Notes under the pieces: generated by a model
Database searches by the model: none
What the model saw: the letters and a program-made list of their open reading frames with translations, nothing else
What the model was told of the DNA's origin: nothing
Part shown: one piece after another, positions 52,976 through 62,609 of the stretch
Layout: every line of letters starts with the position of its first letter
How positions within the stretch are numbered: the first letter of the stretch is position 1
NCBI RefSeq assembly: GCF_000719865.1
Contig: NZ_JOID01000024.1
Location: 1-64,000 of the forward strand
DNA length: 64,000 bases
Source of the DNA: Streptomyces albus subsp. albus
Lineage (GTDB): Bacteria > Actinomycetota > Actinomycetes > Streptomycetales > Streptomycetaceae
Direction: 5' to 3'
Position numbers and translations under genes: made by a program

Positions 52976-54247
52976 ATGAGTTCGGAGGCCACCACCGCCG
53001 GCAGGCGGCCGCACAAGTCCTGGACGTCCGTGCTCTTCCAGGGACTGCAGAAGATCGGGCGGAGTCTCCAGCTGCCCATCGCCGTCCTGCCCGCGGCCGG
53101 TCTGCTGGTCAGCCTGGGCAATCTGATCGAGGCCTACGGCGAGGGCGACTTCTGGGCGAAGACCGCCAAGGTGCTGCTGACGGGCGGCACGGCCATCCTG
53201 GACGGGGGGTTCGGGCTGCCGCTGCTGTTCTGCATCGGGGTGGCGATCGGCTTCGCGCGGAAGGCCGACGGCTCCACCGCGCTGGCCGCCGTCGTCGGCT
53301 TCCTCGTCTACCACAACGTCCTGACGGCCTTCCCCGTCGAGGGGTCGGTCACCGAGGCGCTGCCGGACGGGGAGCCGCAGAACCCGGGGGTGCTCGGCGG
53401 CATCCTCATCGGCCTGCTCACCGCCGTGATGTGGCAGCGTTACCACCGCACCAAGCTGGTCGACTGGCTCGGCTTCTTCAACGGCCGCCGGCTGGTGCCC
53501 ATCATCATGGCGTTCCTCTGCACGGTGCTGGGCGTGGGGTTCGGGCTGCTGTGGGAGCCGGTGGGCGACGGGCTGACGTGGGTCGCCAAGCAGTTGATCG
53601 ACATGGGCGAGTGGGGCGCCGGGATCTTCGGGGTCGCCAACCGGCTGCTGATCCCGATCGGTATGCATCAGTTCCTGAACACCTTCTTCTGGTTCCAGGC
53701 CGGGGAGTTCGAGGGCGCGGAGGGGGAGACGGTGCAGGGCGATCTGACCCGCTACTTCGCCGGGGACCCGGACGCCGGGCAGTTCATGTCCGGCTTCTTC
53801 CCGATCATGATGTTCGGTCTGCCGGCCGCCGCGCTGGCCATCGCGCACTGTGCCCGTCCGGAGCACCGCAAGGCGGTCACGGGCATGATGCTCTCGGTCG
53901 GCCTGACCTCGTTCGTCACGGGGGTGACCGAACCGATCGAGTTCTCCTTCCTGTTCGTCGCGCCGGTGCTGTACGGCATCCACGCGCTGCTGACGGGGAT
54001 CTCGATGGCGGTCACCTGGGCGCTGGGGGTGCACGCCGGCTTCAGCTTCTCGGCGGGGCTGATCGACTACATCGTCAACTGGCATCTGGCGACCAAACCC
54101 TGGCTGATCATTCCGATCGGGCTGTGTTTCGCGGTGGTCTACTACGTGGTCTTCCGGTTCGCCATCACGAAGTTCGACCTGGCCACTCCGGGCCGGGAGC
54201 CGGAGGACGTGGAGCAGGAGACGGAGAAGGGGGCCACGGCCCCCTGA
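52976..54247 (+). CDS. nagE1: GlcNAc-specific PTS IIC permease 1
   Basis: 423 residues from ATG with GGAGAACC upstream. Membrane permease of the glucose/GlcNAc IIC family: LQKIGRSLQLPIAVLPAAGLLVSLG, LPLLFCIGVAIGFARKADGSTALAAVVGF, VGMHQF-like IPIGMHQFLNTFFW, and the hallmark GVTEPIEFSFLF. About ten membrane segments. It lacks its own IIB, using NagF. It is the first of two tandem IIC genes and is preceded by a dre site. A strong hairpin follows. Confidence 0.95.
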   Translation: MSSEATTAGRRPHKSWTSVLFQGLQKIGRSLQLPIAVLPAAGLLVSLGNLIEAYGEGDFWAKTAKVLLTGGTAILDGGFGLPLLFCIGVAIGFARKADGSTALAAVVGFLVYHNVLTAFPVEGSVTEALPDGEPQNPGVLGGILIGLLTAVMWQRYHRTKLVDWLGFFNGRRLVPIIMAFLCTVLGVGFGLLWEPVGDGLTWVAKQLIDMGEWGAGIFGVANRLLIPIGMHQFLNTFFWFQAGEFEGAEGETVQGDLTRYFAGDPDAGQFMSGFFPIMMFGLPAAALAIAHCARPEHRKAVTGMMLSVGLTSFVTGVTEPIEFSFLFVAPVLYGIHALLTGISMAVTWALGVHAGFSFSAGLIDYIVNWHLATKPWLIIPIGLCFAVVYYVVFRFAITKFDLATPGREPEDVEQETEKGATAP

Positions 54248-54362
54248 ACCGCCGGCCCGGCCCCGGCCGCACGCCGCCCTCTCAGCCCTCTCCGCGACCT
54301 CTCAGCGACCTCCTTCACCAACTCCTTTCCGACAGCGTCCCGTTGCCCCACCGAACGCCCCG

Positions 54363-54392
54363 AGCCCCGGTTCCGCCGCTGGAACCGGGGCT
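54363..54392 (+). terminator. Terminator after nagE1
   Basis: A perfect 12-bp stem (AGCCCCGGTTCC and complement) with a six-base loop, followed by TCCGT. It separates nagE1 from nagE2, so nagE2 is expected to use its own promoter. Confidence 0.75.
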
Positions 54393-54464
54393 TCCGTGGG
54401 TATGCACAGTTGTGATGGCGAAGCTTTGGCCGGAGGCTTCCTCAGTGTTCCGGAGCGTGGTACA

Positions 54465-54494
54465 AGAGGTCTAAACCACTTGGTGTAGACCGCG
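54465..54494. promoter_or_regulatory. Two overlapping DasR operators ahead of nagE2
   Basis: AGAGGTCTAAACCACT (54465-54480) matches dre at 14 of 16 positions. CTTGGTGTAGACCGCG (54479-54494) is a weaker overlapping copy with a good core (TGGT, TAGACC). They lie about 60 bases before the nagE2 start, at its promoter. In S. coelicolor nagE2 is the main GlcNAc permease gene under DasR. Confidence 0.85.
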
Positions 54495-54553
54495 CGGCGT
54501 GGTGTCCCGACGGGCCGGGGTCCCGGGTCCGCATCCGCTCCGGAAGGAACCCG

Positions 54554-55801
<1,248 letters not shown>

Positions 55802-55830
55802 CCGGCCGGAGAGACGGACGGACGGGAGCG

Positions 55831-55875
55831 ACGGCGGAGGCCGTGCCGGAAACCCCCCGGCACGGCCTCCGCCGT
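55831..55875. terminator. Terminator after nagE2 (19-bp perfect stem)
   Basis: ACGGCGGAGGCCGTGCCGG at 55831-55849 is followed after seven bases by its exact complement (55857-55875), then TTT. It starts 30 bases after the nagE2 stop. Confidence 0.85.
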
Positions 55876-55930
55876 TTCCGCGCTGCCCGCGCCGCCCGCG
55901 CCGCCCGCGGCGCCGCAGTGCCGGCGGAAC

Positions 55931-56003
55931 GGTTCGGCGGGAGGGGAAACGGGATCCGGGTGGGACCATGGAACCCGGATCCCGTTACCGCTCCCGCCGA
56001 ACG
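55931..56003. terminator. Large 31-bp inverted repeat between convergent genes
   Basis: Arms 55931-55961 and 55973-56003 match at 28 of 31 positions around an 11-base loop. It ends 21 bases before the stop of the minus-strand MBL gene and likely terminates that transcript. Together with the previous hairpin it insulates the two units. Confidence 0.75.
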
Positions 56004-56023
56004 TTCAGGCGTTACCGCCGCGG

Positions 56024-56776
56024 CTACAGCTCGTAGACGGCGCCCGGGCGGGCGAGTTCGACAGGGCCGTCGAAGACCTCGCGCGCGTCCCGGAGATTCA
56101 CGGAGGCGTCCGTCCACGGCGGGATGTGGGTGAGCACCAGCCGCCCCACCCGGGCGCGCTGCGCCTGCTCCCCCGCCTCCCGGCCGTTGAGGTGCAGCTC
56201 CGGCAGGTCCTCCTTGCCGTGCGTGAAGGACGCCTCGCACAGGAAGAGGTCCGCGCCCTCGGCGAGGCCCTCCAGCGCCCCGCAGGGGCCGGTGTCGCCG
56301 CTGTACGTCAGCACCCGGCCGCCGTGCTCGATGCGGAAGCCGTAGGCCTCCACGGGGTGGCTCACCTCGTCCGTGTGGACGGTGAAGGGGCCGATCTCGA
56401 AGGTGCCTGGCTTCAGCGTGCGGAAGTCGAAGACCTCGCTCATGGACTTTTCGGACGGCACGTCGTCATAGGCGGCGGCGAGCCGCTGCTCCGTGCCCTC
56501 GGGCCCGTAGACCGGGATCGAGGCGGGCCGGCCGCCCTCGTACCGGTAGTAGCGGGCCACGAAGTAGCCGCACATGTCGATGCAGTGGTCGGCGTGGAGG
56601 TGGCTCAGTATCACGGCGTCGAGGTCGTAGAGACCGCAGTGGCGCTGCAGCTCGCCCAGGGCGCCGTTGCCCATGTCGAGGAGCAGCCGGAAGCCGTCGG
56701 CTTCGACGAGGTAGCTCGAACAGGCCGAGTCCGCGGACGGAAACGACCCGGAGCAGCCGACGACGGTGAGCTTCAT
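56024..56776 (-). CDS. Metallo-beta-lactamase-fold hydrolase
   Basis: 250 residues, MKLTVVGCSGSFPSADSACSSYLVE. Metal motif LSHLHADHCIDMCGYFVAR (H-x-H-x-D-H), then TYSGDTGPC, LFLCEASF and VLTHIPPW with the further His and Asp ligands. The opening resembles cyclic-phosphodiesterase/RNase Z-type members of the superfamily. The substrate is not assigned. In related genomes it sits between nagE2 and the PemK/cysM genes, as here. GGAGG lies ten bases upstream of the ATG. Confidence 0.92.
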   Translation of the reverse strand: MKLTVVGCSGSFPSADSACSSYLVEADGFRLLLDMGNGALGELQRHCGLYDLDAVILSHLHADHCIDMCGYFVARYYRYEGGRPASIPVYGPEGTEQRLAAAYDDVPSEKSMSEVFDFRTLKPGTFEIGPFTVHTDEVSHPVEAYGFRIEHGGRVLTYSGDTGPCGALEGLAEGADLFLCEASFTHGKEDLPELHLNGREAGEQAQRARVGRLVLTHIPPWTDASVNLRDAREVFDGPVELARPGAVYEL

Positions 56777-57050
56777 GAAGCGGGAACCTCCGAGTGCTTC
56801 AGTCCCCCGGCTGGTCTTGGGCGCGGGGGAGGATCCGGGGGCCGTACGGTTTGTCGAGCGTAAGGCGCGAAAGGGCTGGTCGCCCCTCCGTGGAGGGCTG
56901 TTGTGGGGGAACTCACCCGCCGCTTCACCGGTACGGGGGTGGCACCGGCGGGGGGTTCGGTTCCCCGGTGGCGGGCCGGCGCCCTGTTCGAGGGCCCGGC
57001 GCGGTCGGTGTGTGCGGCCTGAGGGCGGCCGGTTCGGGAAAGGTGTGGTC

Positions 57051-57602
57051 ATGGACACATGGATGTGGGCGGCGCTGGCCGTGGTGGTGGTGCTGGCGCT
57101 GGTGGCGTCGGTCGTGGACGGCTGGGGGCGGGGTGCGCCGCCGGACCGGGCCCGCCGGCGGCCCGGGGGGCGGCTCCGGCCGCCGGGGCGTGCCGGGGAG
57201 CGGCCGCGTCCGGGGCCCCGGGGCCGTACGCGGCCGCGTCCCGCCGTGCGCCCGGGGAAGCGGCCGGCCGGGCGGCCCGCCGGGGCGGTGCCGGCGCCGC
57301 GGGCGCGGGAGATCTGGTGGGCGGACGTCCCGTTCGAGGACGGGCCGGGGTCGAAGGACCGGCCCTGTTTGGTGCTGTCGGTGCGCGGGGGCTCGGCCCG
57401 GGTCGTCAAGATCACCAGCCGGGACCAGGGTGCGCGGCCGGGGGTCGTGGAGTTGCCGCCGGGCTCGGTGGGTGACCGGGCGGGCAGGACGAGCTATCTG
57501 ACGACGGACGAGCTGCGGGACGTGCCGCTGGCGGAGTTCCGGCGCCGGGTCGGCGAGGTGGACCGCTCGGTGTGGAGTCGGGTCCGGCACCTGGCTCGCT
57601 GA
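57051..57602 (+). CDS. Membrane-anchored PemK/MazF-like protein
   Basis: 183 residues. One membrane segment near residues 5-22 (MWAALAVVVVLALVASVV) leads to an Arg/Pro-rich linker of about 65 residues. The C-terminal domain (EIWWADVPFEDGPGSKDRPCLVLSV, then VKITSRD, GVVELPPGSVGDRAGRTSYLTTDEL) has the PemK/MazF fold, including W-A-x-V-P and D-R-P-C-L-V. Known MazF toxins cleave RNA, but no antitoxin gene is next to this one and it is tied to the membrane, so a non-TA role is possible. It converges on cysM. Confidence 0.85.
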   Translation: MDTWMWAALAVVVVLALVASVVDGWGRGAPPDRARRRPGGRLRPPGRAGERPRPGPRGRTRPRPAVRPGKRPAGRPAGAVPAPRAREIWWADVPFEDGPGSKDRPCLVLSVRGGSARVVKITSRDQGARPGVVELPPGSVGDRAGRTSYLTTDELRDVPLAEFRRRVGEVDRSVWSRVRHLAR

Positions 57603-57642
57603 CGCGCGGCCGGTCTCCCGCGCGGGTGGCGGGGGACCGGCC

Positions 57643-57718
57643 GTGCGCCATCGGACCGGCCGGGCGCCATCGGACCGGCCGTGCGCCATCGGACCGGCCG
57701 TGCGCCATCGGACCGGCC
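57643..57718. repeat. Four tandem 19-base repeats
   Basis: The unit GTGCGCCATCGGACCGGCC occurs four times (copy 2 starts GGG), preceded by a partial copy and followed by a GGCC/GGTCC inverted end. It lies in the gap between convergent genes. Perfect tandem with no spacers, so not CRISPR. It could form hairpins (GGACCGGCC is partly self-complementary). Confidence 0.85.
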
Positions 57719-57769
57719 GGGCCGGTCCGTGGCGGGCGGCGCCACGGGCCGGGCCCGGGGGCCGGTGGT

Positions 57770-59052
<1,283 letters not shown>

Positions 59053-59114
59053 GGGCAGGGTGCTCCTGTCGGGGAGGGGTCGGGATGCGCGCGGGGCGGG
59101 ACAAGGGCGGGGCG

Positions 59115-59172
59115 GGTCCCCGGGCCGGTTCGCGGACGGGGACCGTGCCGGGGCGTGTTCGTGGGGCCCCGG
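59115..59172 (-). promoter_or_regulatory. Two hairpins after the leader peptide, probable attenuator
   Basis: On the minus strand the leader stop (59177) is followed by a 6-bp GC stem (59148-59153 with 59167-59172) and an 8-bp stem GGTCCCCG/CGGGGACC (59115-59122 with 59137-59144), then 62 bases to cysO. This spacing suits ribosome-dependent attenuation or ribosome-site masking. No U-run is present. Confidence 0.5.
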
Positions 59173-59176
59173 AGGC

Positions 59177-59278
59177 TCAGCGGGGACAGATCGCGCTGGC
59201 GAGGCGGCACAGATCGACGTGCAGCCGCGCCACGAGCAGCGGGCCCGGGGTCTTGTCGCTCACGCCGTGGACAACCAT
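59177..59278 (-). CDS. 33-residue leader peptide with two Cys codons, upstream of cysO
   Basis: The product MVVHGVSDKTPGPLLVARLHVD continues LCRLASAICPR, ending with cysteines in LCR and ICPR, like the putative leader peptides found ahead of sulfur genes in Streptomyces. There is no ribosome site; TACGAT (59285-59290) lies six bases upstream of the ATG, so the message should be leaderless. In mycobacteria leaderless reading frames rich in Cys codons act as cysteine-responsive attenuators. Two hairpins follow before cysO. The stop to cysO gap is 124 bases. Role inferred: sense charged tRNA-Cys. Confidence 0.7.
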   Translation of the reverse strand: MVVHGVSDKTPGPLLVARLHVDLCRLASAICPR

Positions 59279-59367
59279 GAGGGCATCGTATCGATTCCCC
59301 GTCCGAGTGCCGGATACGCGTCTCGCAGCGTGGACGGTGCGCTGGACACCGGAGCCGCCGGTGTCGG

Positions 59368-59793
59368 TCAGTACGACGGGACGATCTTCACGTCCTCTTC
59401 GGTGATCTCGCCCTCGGCGATGCGGAACGACCGGAATTCCGCGGGGCCTTCGCCGTTGCCGCACTCGGCGGTGGAGACCAGGACGTAGTGCGCACCGGGC
59501 TCGTTGGCGTAGGTCACGTCCGTGCGGGAGGGGTACGCCTCGGTCGCCGTGTGGGAGTGGTAGATGACCACCGGCTCCTCGTCGCGGTCGTCCATCTCCC
59601 GGTAGAGCTTGAGCAGGTCGGTGGAGTCGAACTCGTAGAACGTGGGCGAGCGGGCCGCGTTCAGCATCGGGATGAAGCGCTCGGGGCGGCCGGAGCCGAC
59701 CGGGCCGGCGATCACTCCGCACGCTTCGTCGGGGTGGTCGGCGCGTGCGTGGGCCACGATCCAGTCGTGGAGATCCTGGGTGATGGTCAGCAT
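59368..59793 (-). CDS. mec: JAMM metalloprotease, Mec-type
   Basis: 141 residues. The JAB/MPN motif is full: Glu23 in PDEACGVIAG, H79-x-H81 with S89-x-x-D92 in YHSHTATEAYPSRTD. In Mycobacterium tuberculosis Mec removes cysteine from CysO-Cys after CysM action. Here it may also remove the extra 20-residue tail from the carrier. AGGAGG is only one base from the ATG, which is unusually close. It is upstream of the leader peptide and cysO in the same direction, 89 bases apart. Confidence 0.92.
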   Translation of the reverse strand: MLTITQDLHDWIVAHARADHPDEACGVIAGPVGSGRPERFIPMLNAARSPTFYEFDSTDLLKLYREMDDRDEEPVVIYHSHTATEAYPSRTDVTYANEPGAHYVLVSTAECGNGEGPAEFRSFRIAEGEITEEDVKIVPSY

Positions 59794-59980
59794 GCCTCCT
59801 AGGGTATGGCGGCACCCGGTGGCGCCGGAGGGAGGTGTCCTCCTGGTGAGACGGCAGCGGCCCACGGAGTGGGACGGGGGCCGGGAGGGACCGGGACGGA
59901 AGCGGCGAAGCCGCAGGACGGGGCGCGCCGTTCCGGTGGGGTGAGATCCCGCTCACGGTGCCGGCCGGGCGCGGCCCGGT

Positions 59981-60577
59981 TCAGGCCGTCAGTGTCCCGA
60001 TGAGGGATTCCTGGAGTCCGCCGAGCCAGAGGTAGGCCATCACCATCGGCTTGCGCGGGTCGCTGTCGGGCAGCCGGTAGAGCTCCTGGTCGTCCTCGGT
60101 GACCTCCAGCCGGGCCCCGATGGCCAGCCGCAGGTCGTTGAGGGTGGCGAGCCACTGCCGGGATTCCTCCGGGGCGAGTTCGAGGAGGGCCTCGCCGTCC
60201 TCGGGGGCGTGCAGCCGGTCGAGGGCGTGGACGACGCCGAGGGCGTCCCGGCGCTTGCGGGCGCGCAGGTCGTTCTCGGTGTAGCGGCGGAACTCGGCGG
60301 CGTATTCGCGGATCTTCTCCTCGCCGTCGCCGCCGGGCTCGCGCCCCGGGTCCCCGTAGGCGTCGGGGAAGAGCCGGGCCAGGGCCGGGTCGGACGGGGG
60401 GTCGCTGGGGCCGTCGGCGAAGAGGGCGTCCAGCGGGTCGGCCCCGTCGGCGGGCTCGTCGCCCGGGCCGACGAGCTCCAGCAGCTGCACGGCGAGGCTG
60501 CGCAGGATGGAGATCTCGACCGGGTCCAGCGCGACGGCGGCCCCGCCGCCCGGTACGGCTTCGAAGGTGCCCGGCAT
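59981..60577 (-). CDS. DUF2017-domain protein
   Basis: 198 residues from [12 protein letters not shown]; the ATG overlaps the clpS stop as TGATG, so it is coupled to clpS. The DUF2017 pattern is VALDPVEISILRSLAVQLLELVG, then IREYAAEFRRYTENDLRARKRRDALGVVHALDRL and LATLNDLRLAIGARLEV. DUF2017 is common in actinobacteria and always near clpS; function unknown. A charged Asp/Gly/Pro insert at about residues 40-85 is variable. Confidence 0.88.
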   Translation of the reverse strand: MPGTFEAVPGGGAAVALDPVEISILRSLAVQLLELVGPGDEPADGADPLDALFADGPSDPPSDPALARLFPDAYGDPGREPGGDGEEKIREYAAEFRRYTENDLRARKRRDALGVVHALDRLHAPEDGEALLELAPEESRQWLATLNDLRLAIGARLEVTEDDQELYRLPDSDPRKPMVMAYLWLGGLQESLIGTLTA

Positions 60578-60888
60578 CAGCGGTCCTGGCTCAGGGTGGC
60601 CCACAGGCCGTAGCCGTGCATGGCCTGGACGTCGCGTTCCATCTCCTCGCGGCTGCCGCTGGAGACGATGGCGCGGCCCTTGTGGTGTACATCGAGCATC
60701 AGTTTGCTCGCCTTGTCCTTCGAGTAGCCGAAGTACGCCTGGAAGACGTAGGTCACGTAGCTCATGAGGTTGACCGGGTCGTTGTGCACGATCGTCACCC
60801 AGGGGACATCGGGCTCGGGCACCTCCGAGGGCGCTCCGCCGGTCTCCGTCTGCTCGATCTCGATGGGGGCGACACTCACAGACCCCAT
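60577..60888 (-). CDS. clpS: ATP-dependent Clp protease adaptor ClpS
   Basis: 103 residues from [10 protein letters not shown]. The ClpS core has [50 protein letters not shown]36-D37 and the following Met form the N-degron pocket. It delivers N-degron substrates to ClpAP/ClpCP. The N-terminal 25 residues are disordered and typical. It heads the clpS-DUF2017 operon and is divergent from pncB. Ribosome site is weak. Confidence 0.95.
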   Translation of the reverse strand: MGSVSVAPIEIEQTETGGAPSEVPEPDVPWVTIVHNDPVNLMSYVTYVFQAYFGYSKDKASKLMLDVHHKGRAIVSSGSREEMERDVQAMHGYGLWATLSQDR

Positions 60889-60935
60889 GCTGCCATCAGG
60901 TGGCGTACATCGCACAAACGGACCGGCCGCAGAAA

Positions 60936-60964
60936 TCGTCAAACTGACGAGATGGGGTTAGCAT
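60936..60964. promoter_or_regulatory. Operator-like inverted repeat and leaderless promoter of pncB
   Basis: TCGTCA-AAC-TGACGA (60936-60950) is a perfect six-base-arm repeat. It overlaps the region of the pncB -35. TAGCAT (60959-60964) is a plausible -10, seven bases before the pncB ATG, and there is no ribosome site, so pncB is probably leaderless. The repeat may bind an NAD-metabolism repressor; none is encoded in the window. Confidence 0.45.
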
Positions 60965-60971
60965 CGCTGTC

Positions 60972-62300
60972 ATGAACTCAGCGGACCTGGGGCTGCCGGT
61001 GGCCGTGCCGTCGACGGCGCTCTTCACCGACCACTACGAACTGACCATGCTGCAGGCCGCGCTGCGGGCGGGTACCGCCGGCCGCCGCTCGGTCTTCGAG
61101 GTCTTCGCCCGCCGGCTGCCGGAGGGCCGCCGCTACGGGGTCGTCGCCGGCACCGGCCGGGTACTGGACGCCGTGGAGAACTTCCGCTTCGAGCCGGAGA
61201 TGCTCGCCTTCCTGCGGGAGCGCCGGGTGGTGGACGAGCCGACCCTGGAGTGGCTGGCCGGCTACCGCTTCCGCGGCGACATCAGCGGCTACCGCGAGGG
61301 CGAGGTGTACTTCCCCGGCTCGCCGGTCCTCCGCGTGGAGGGCAGCTTCGCCGAGGCCGTGCTGCTGGAGACCGTGATCCTGTCGATCCTCAACCACGAC
61401 TCGGCGGTGGCCGCCGCCGCGTCCCGGATGTCGGTGGCGGCCGGTTCCCGCCCGCTGCTGGAGATGGGCGCCCGGCGCACGCACGAGCTGGCGGCCGTGG
61501 CCGCCTCGCGCGCCGCGTACGTCGGCGGCTTCTCCGCCACCTCCGAACTGGCGGCCGGCTTCCGGTACGGCATCCCGACCGTGGGCACCAGCGCGCACGC
61601 CTTCACCCTGCTCCACGACAGCGAGCGCGACGCCTTCACCGCCCAGGTCGAGTCCCTGGGCCGGGGCACCACGCTGCTGGTCGACACCTACGACGTGGCC
61701 GAGGCCGTCCGGCTGGCCGTCGAGATCGCCGGGCCGGAGCTGGGCGCGGTCCGCATCGACTCCGGGGATCTGCTCCTGGTGGCCCACCGGGTGCGGGCGC
61801 AGCTCGACGCGCTCGGAGCCCGGGACACGAAGATCGTGGTGACCAGTGACCTCGACGAGTACGCCATCGCCTCACTGGCCGCGGCCCCGGTGGACTCCTA
61901 CGGGGTCGGCACCCGGCTGGTGACCGGCTCCGGCCACCCCACCGCCTCCATGGTCTACAAGCTCGTCGCCCGCGCGGAGTCGGCCGACCCCGCCGCACCG
62001 CTCCTGCCGGTGGCGAAGAAGTCGCTCGGCGGCAAGACCTCGGTGGGCGGCCGTAAGTGGGCCGCGCGCCGCCACGAGGCGGACGGCACCGCCGAGGCCG
62101 AGGTCGTCGGGACCGGCCCGGTGCCCCCGGAGTACGAGGACGGGCTGCTGCAGACGGAGCTGGTACGGGCCGGCGAGGTGCTGGCCCGGGAGCCGCTGGA
62201 CACCGTGCGCGAGCGCCATCTCGCCGTCCGTGCCCGCCTCCCGCTGTCGGCGATGCAGCTCAGCAGCGGCGAGCCGGTGCTCCCCACCGAGTACGTGTAA
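60972..62300 (+). CDS. pncB: Nicotinate phosphoribosyltransferase
   Basis: 442 residues. It converts nicotinate and PRPP to nicotinate mononucleotide in NAD salvage. Family features: LFTDHYELTMLQAALRAG, MGARRTHELAAVAASRAAYVGGFSATSELAAGFRYGIPTVGTSAHAF (in pieces GFSATSEL, VGTSAHAF), LVDTYDVAEAVR, RIDSGDLLLVA. Full length. Divergent from clpS, with the operator-like repeat between. pncA follows 309 bases downstream, so both salvage steps are together. Confidence 0.95.
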   Translation: MNSADLGLPVAVPSTALFTDHYELTMLQAALRAGTAGRRSVFEVFARRLPEGRRYGVVAGTGRVLDAVENFRFEPEMLAFLRERRVVDEPTLEWLAGYRFRGDISGYREGEVYFPGSPVLRVEGSFAEAVLLETVILSILNHDSAVAAAASRMSVAAGSRPLLEMGARRTHELAAVAASRAAYVGGFSATSELAAGFRYGIPTVGTSAHAFTLLHDSERDAFTAQVESLGRGTTLLVDTYDVAEAVRLAVEIAGPELGAVRIDSGDLLLVAHRVRAQLDALGARDTKIVVTSDLDEYAIASLAAAPVDSYGVGTRLVTGSGHPTASMVYKLVARAESADPAAPLLPVAKKSLGGKTSVGGRKWAARRHEADGTAEAEVVGTGPVPPEYEDGLLQTELVRAGEVLAREPLDTVRERHLAVRARLPLSAMQLSSGEPVLPTEYV

Positions 62301-62609
62301 CGAGCGGGTACGTGTAGCGCCGGTGCGGCGCGGGTACGGCGGTAGTGCTCCGGGCACCCGGATCCCACCGCTCCCGCGCCCGCGGGGCGCCCTCGCGCCC
62401 GGTACGACCCGGCGGCAACGACGCCGCAGCTCCACCCCGCCCCCACGGCGGGCCGCACCCCCGGGACCTGACCCGCCCGGGCGGCACCGGGCGCCCTCCG
62501 CCCCCTGCCCGGCGGGTCCGGGCCGTCCCTTACCCTGGGTTACGGGATGGTTCTCCGGCCTCCCGCGGAGGTCCGTCCCCGCCGCTCGACCAGCCGAAAG
62601 GCCCGCGCC
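62301..62609. other. Intergenic region ahead of pncA
   Basis: 309 bases, GC-rich. No supported open frame; TTACCCTGGGTTACGG at about 62529 might contain promoter elements of pncA but matches no clear consensus. Confidence 0.4.

Larger units (their letters stand above)
54248..54553. other. nagE1-nagE2 intergenic region
   Basis: Holds the nagE1 terminator (54363-54392) and a double dre site (54465-54494) ahead of nagE2. No gene is present. The GAAGGAACCC just before the nagE2 start serves as ribosome site. Confidence 0.7.

Noticed and set aside
56777..57050. Antitoxin gene upstream of the PemK-like gene
   Set aside because: The 270-base gap holds no small frame with a ribosome site or DNA-binding motif.
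57643..57718. Possible CRISPR array
   Set aside because: The 19-base repeats are directly adjacent without spacers, and no cas genes are present.
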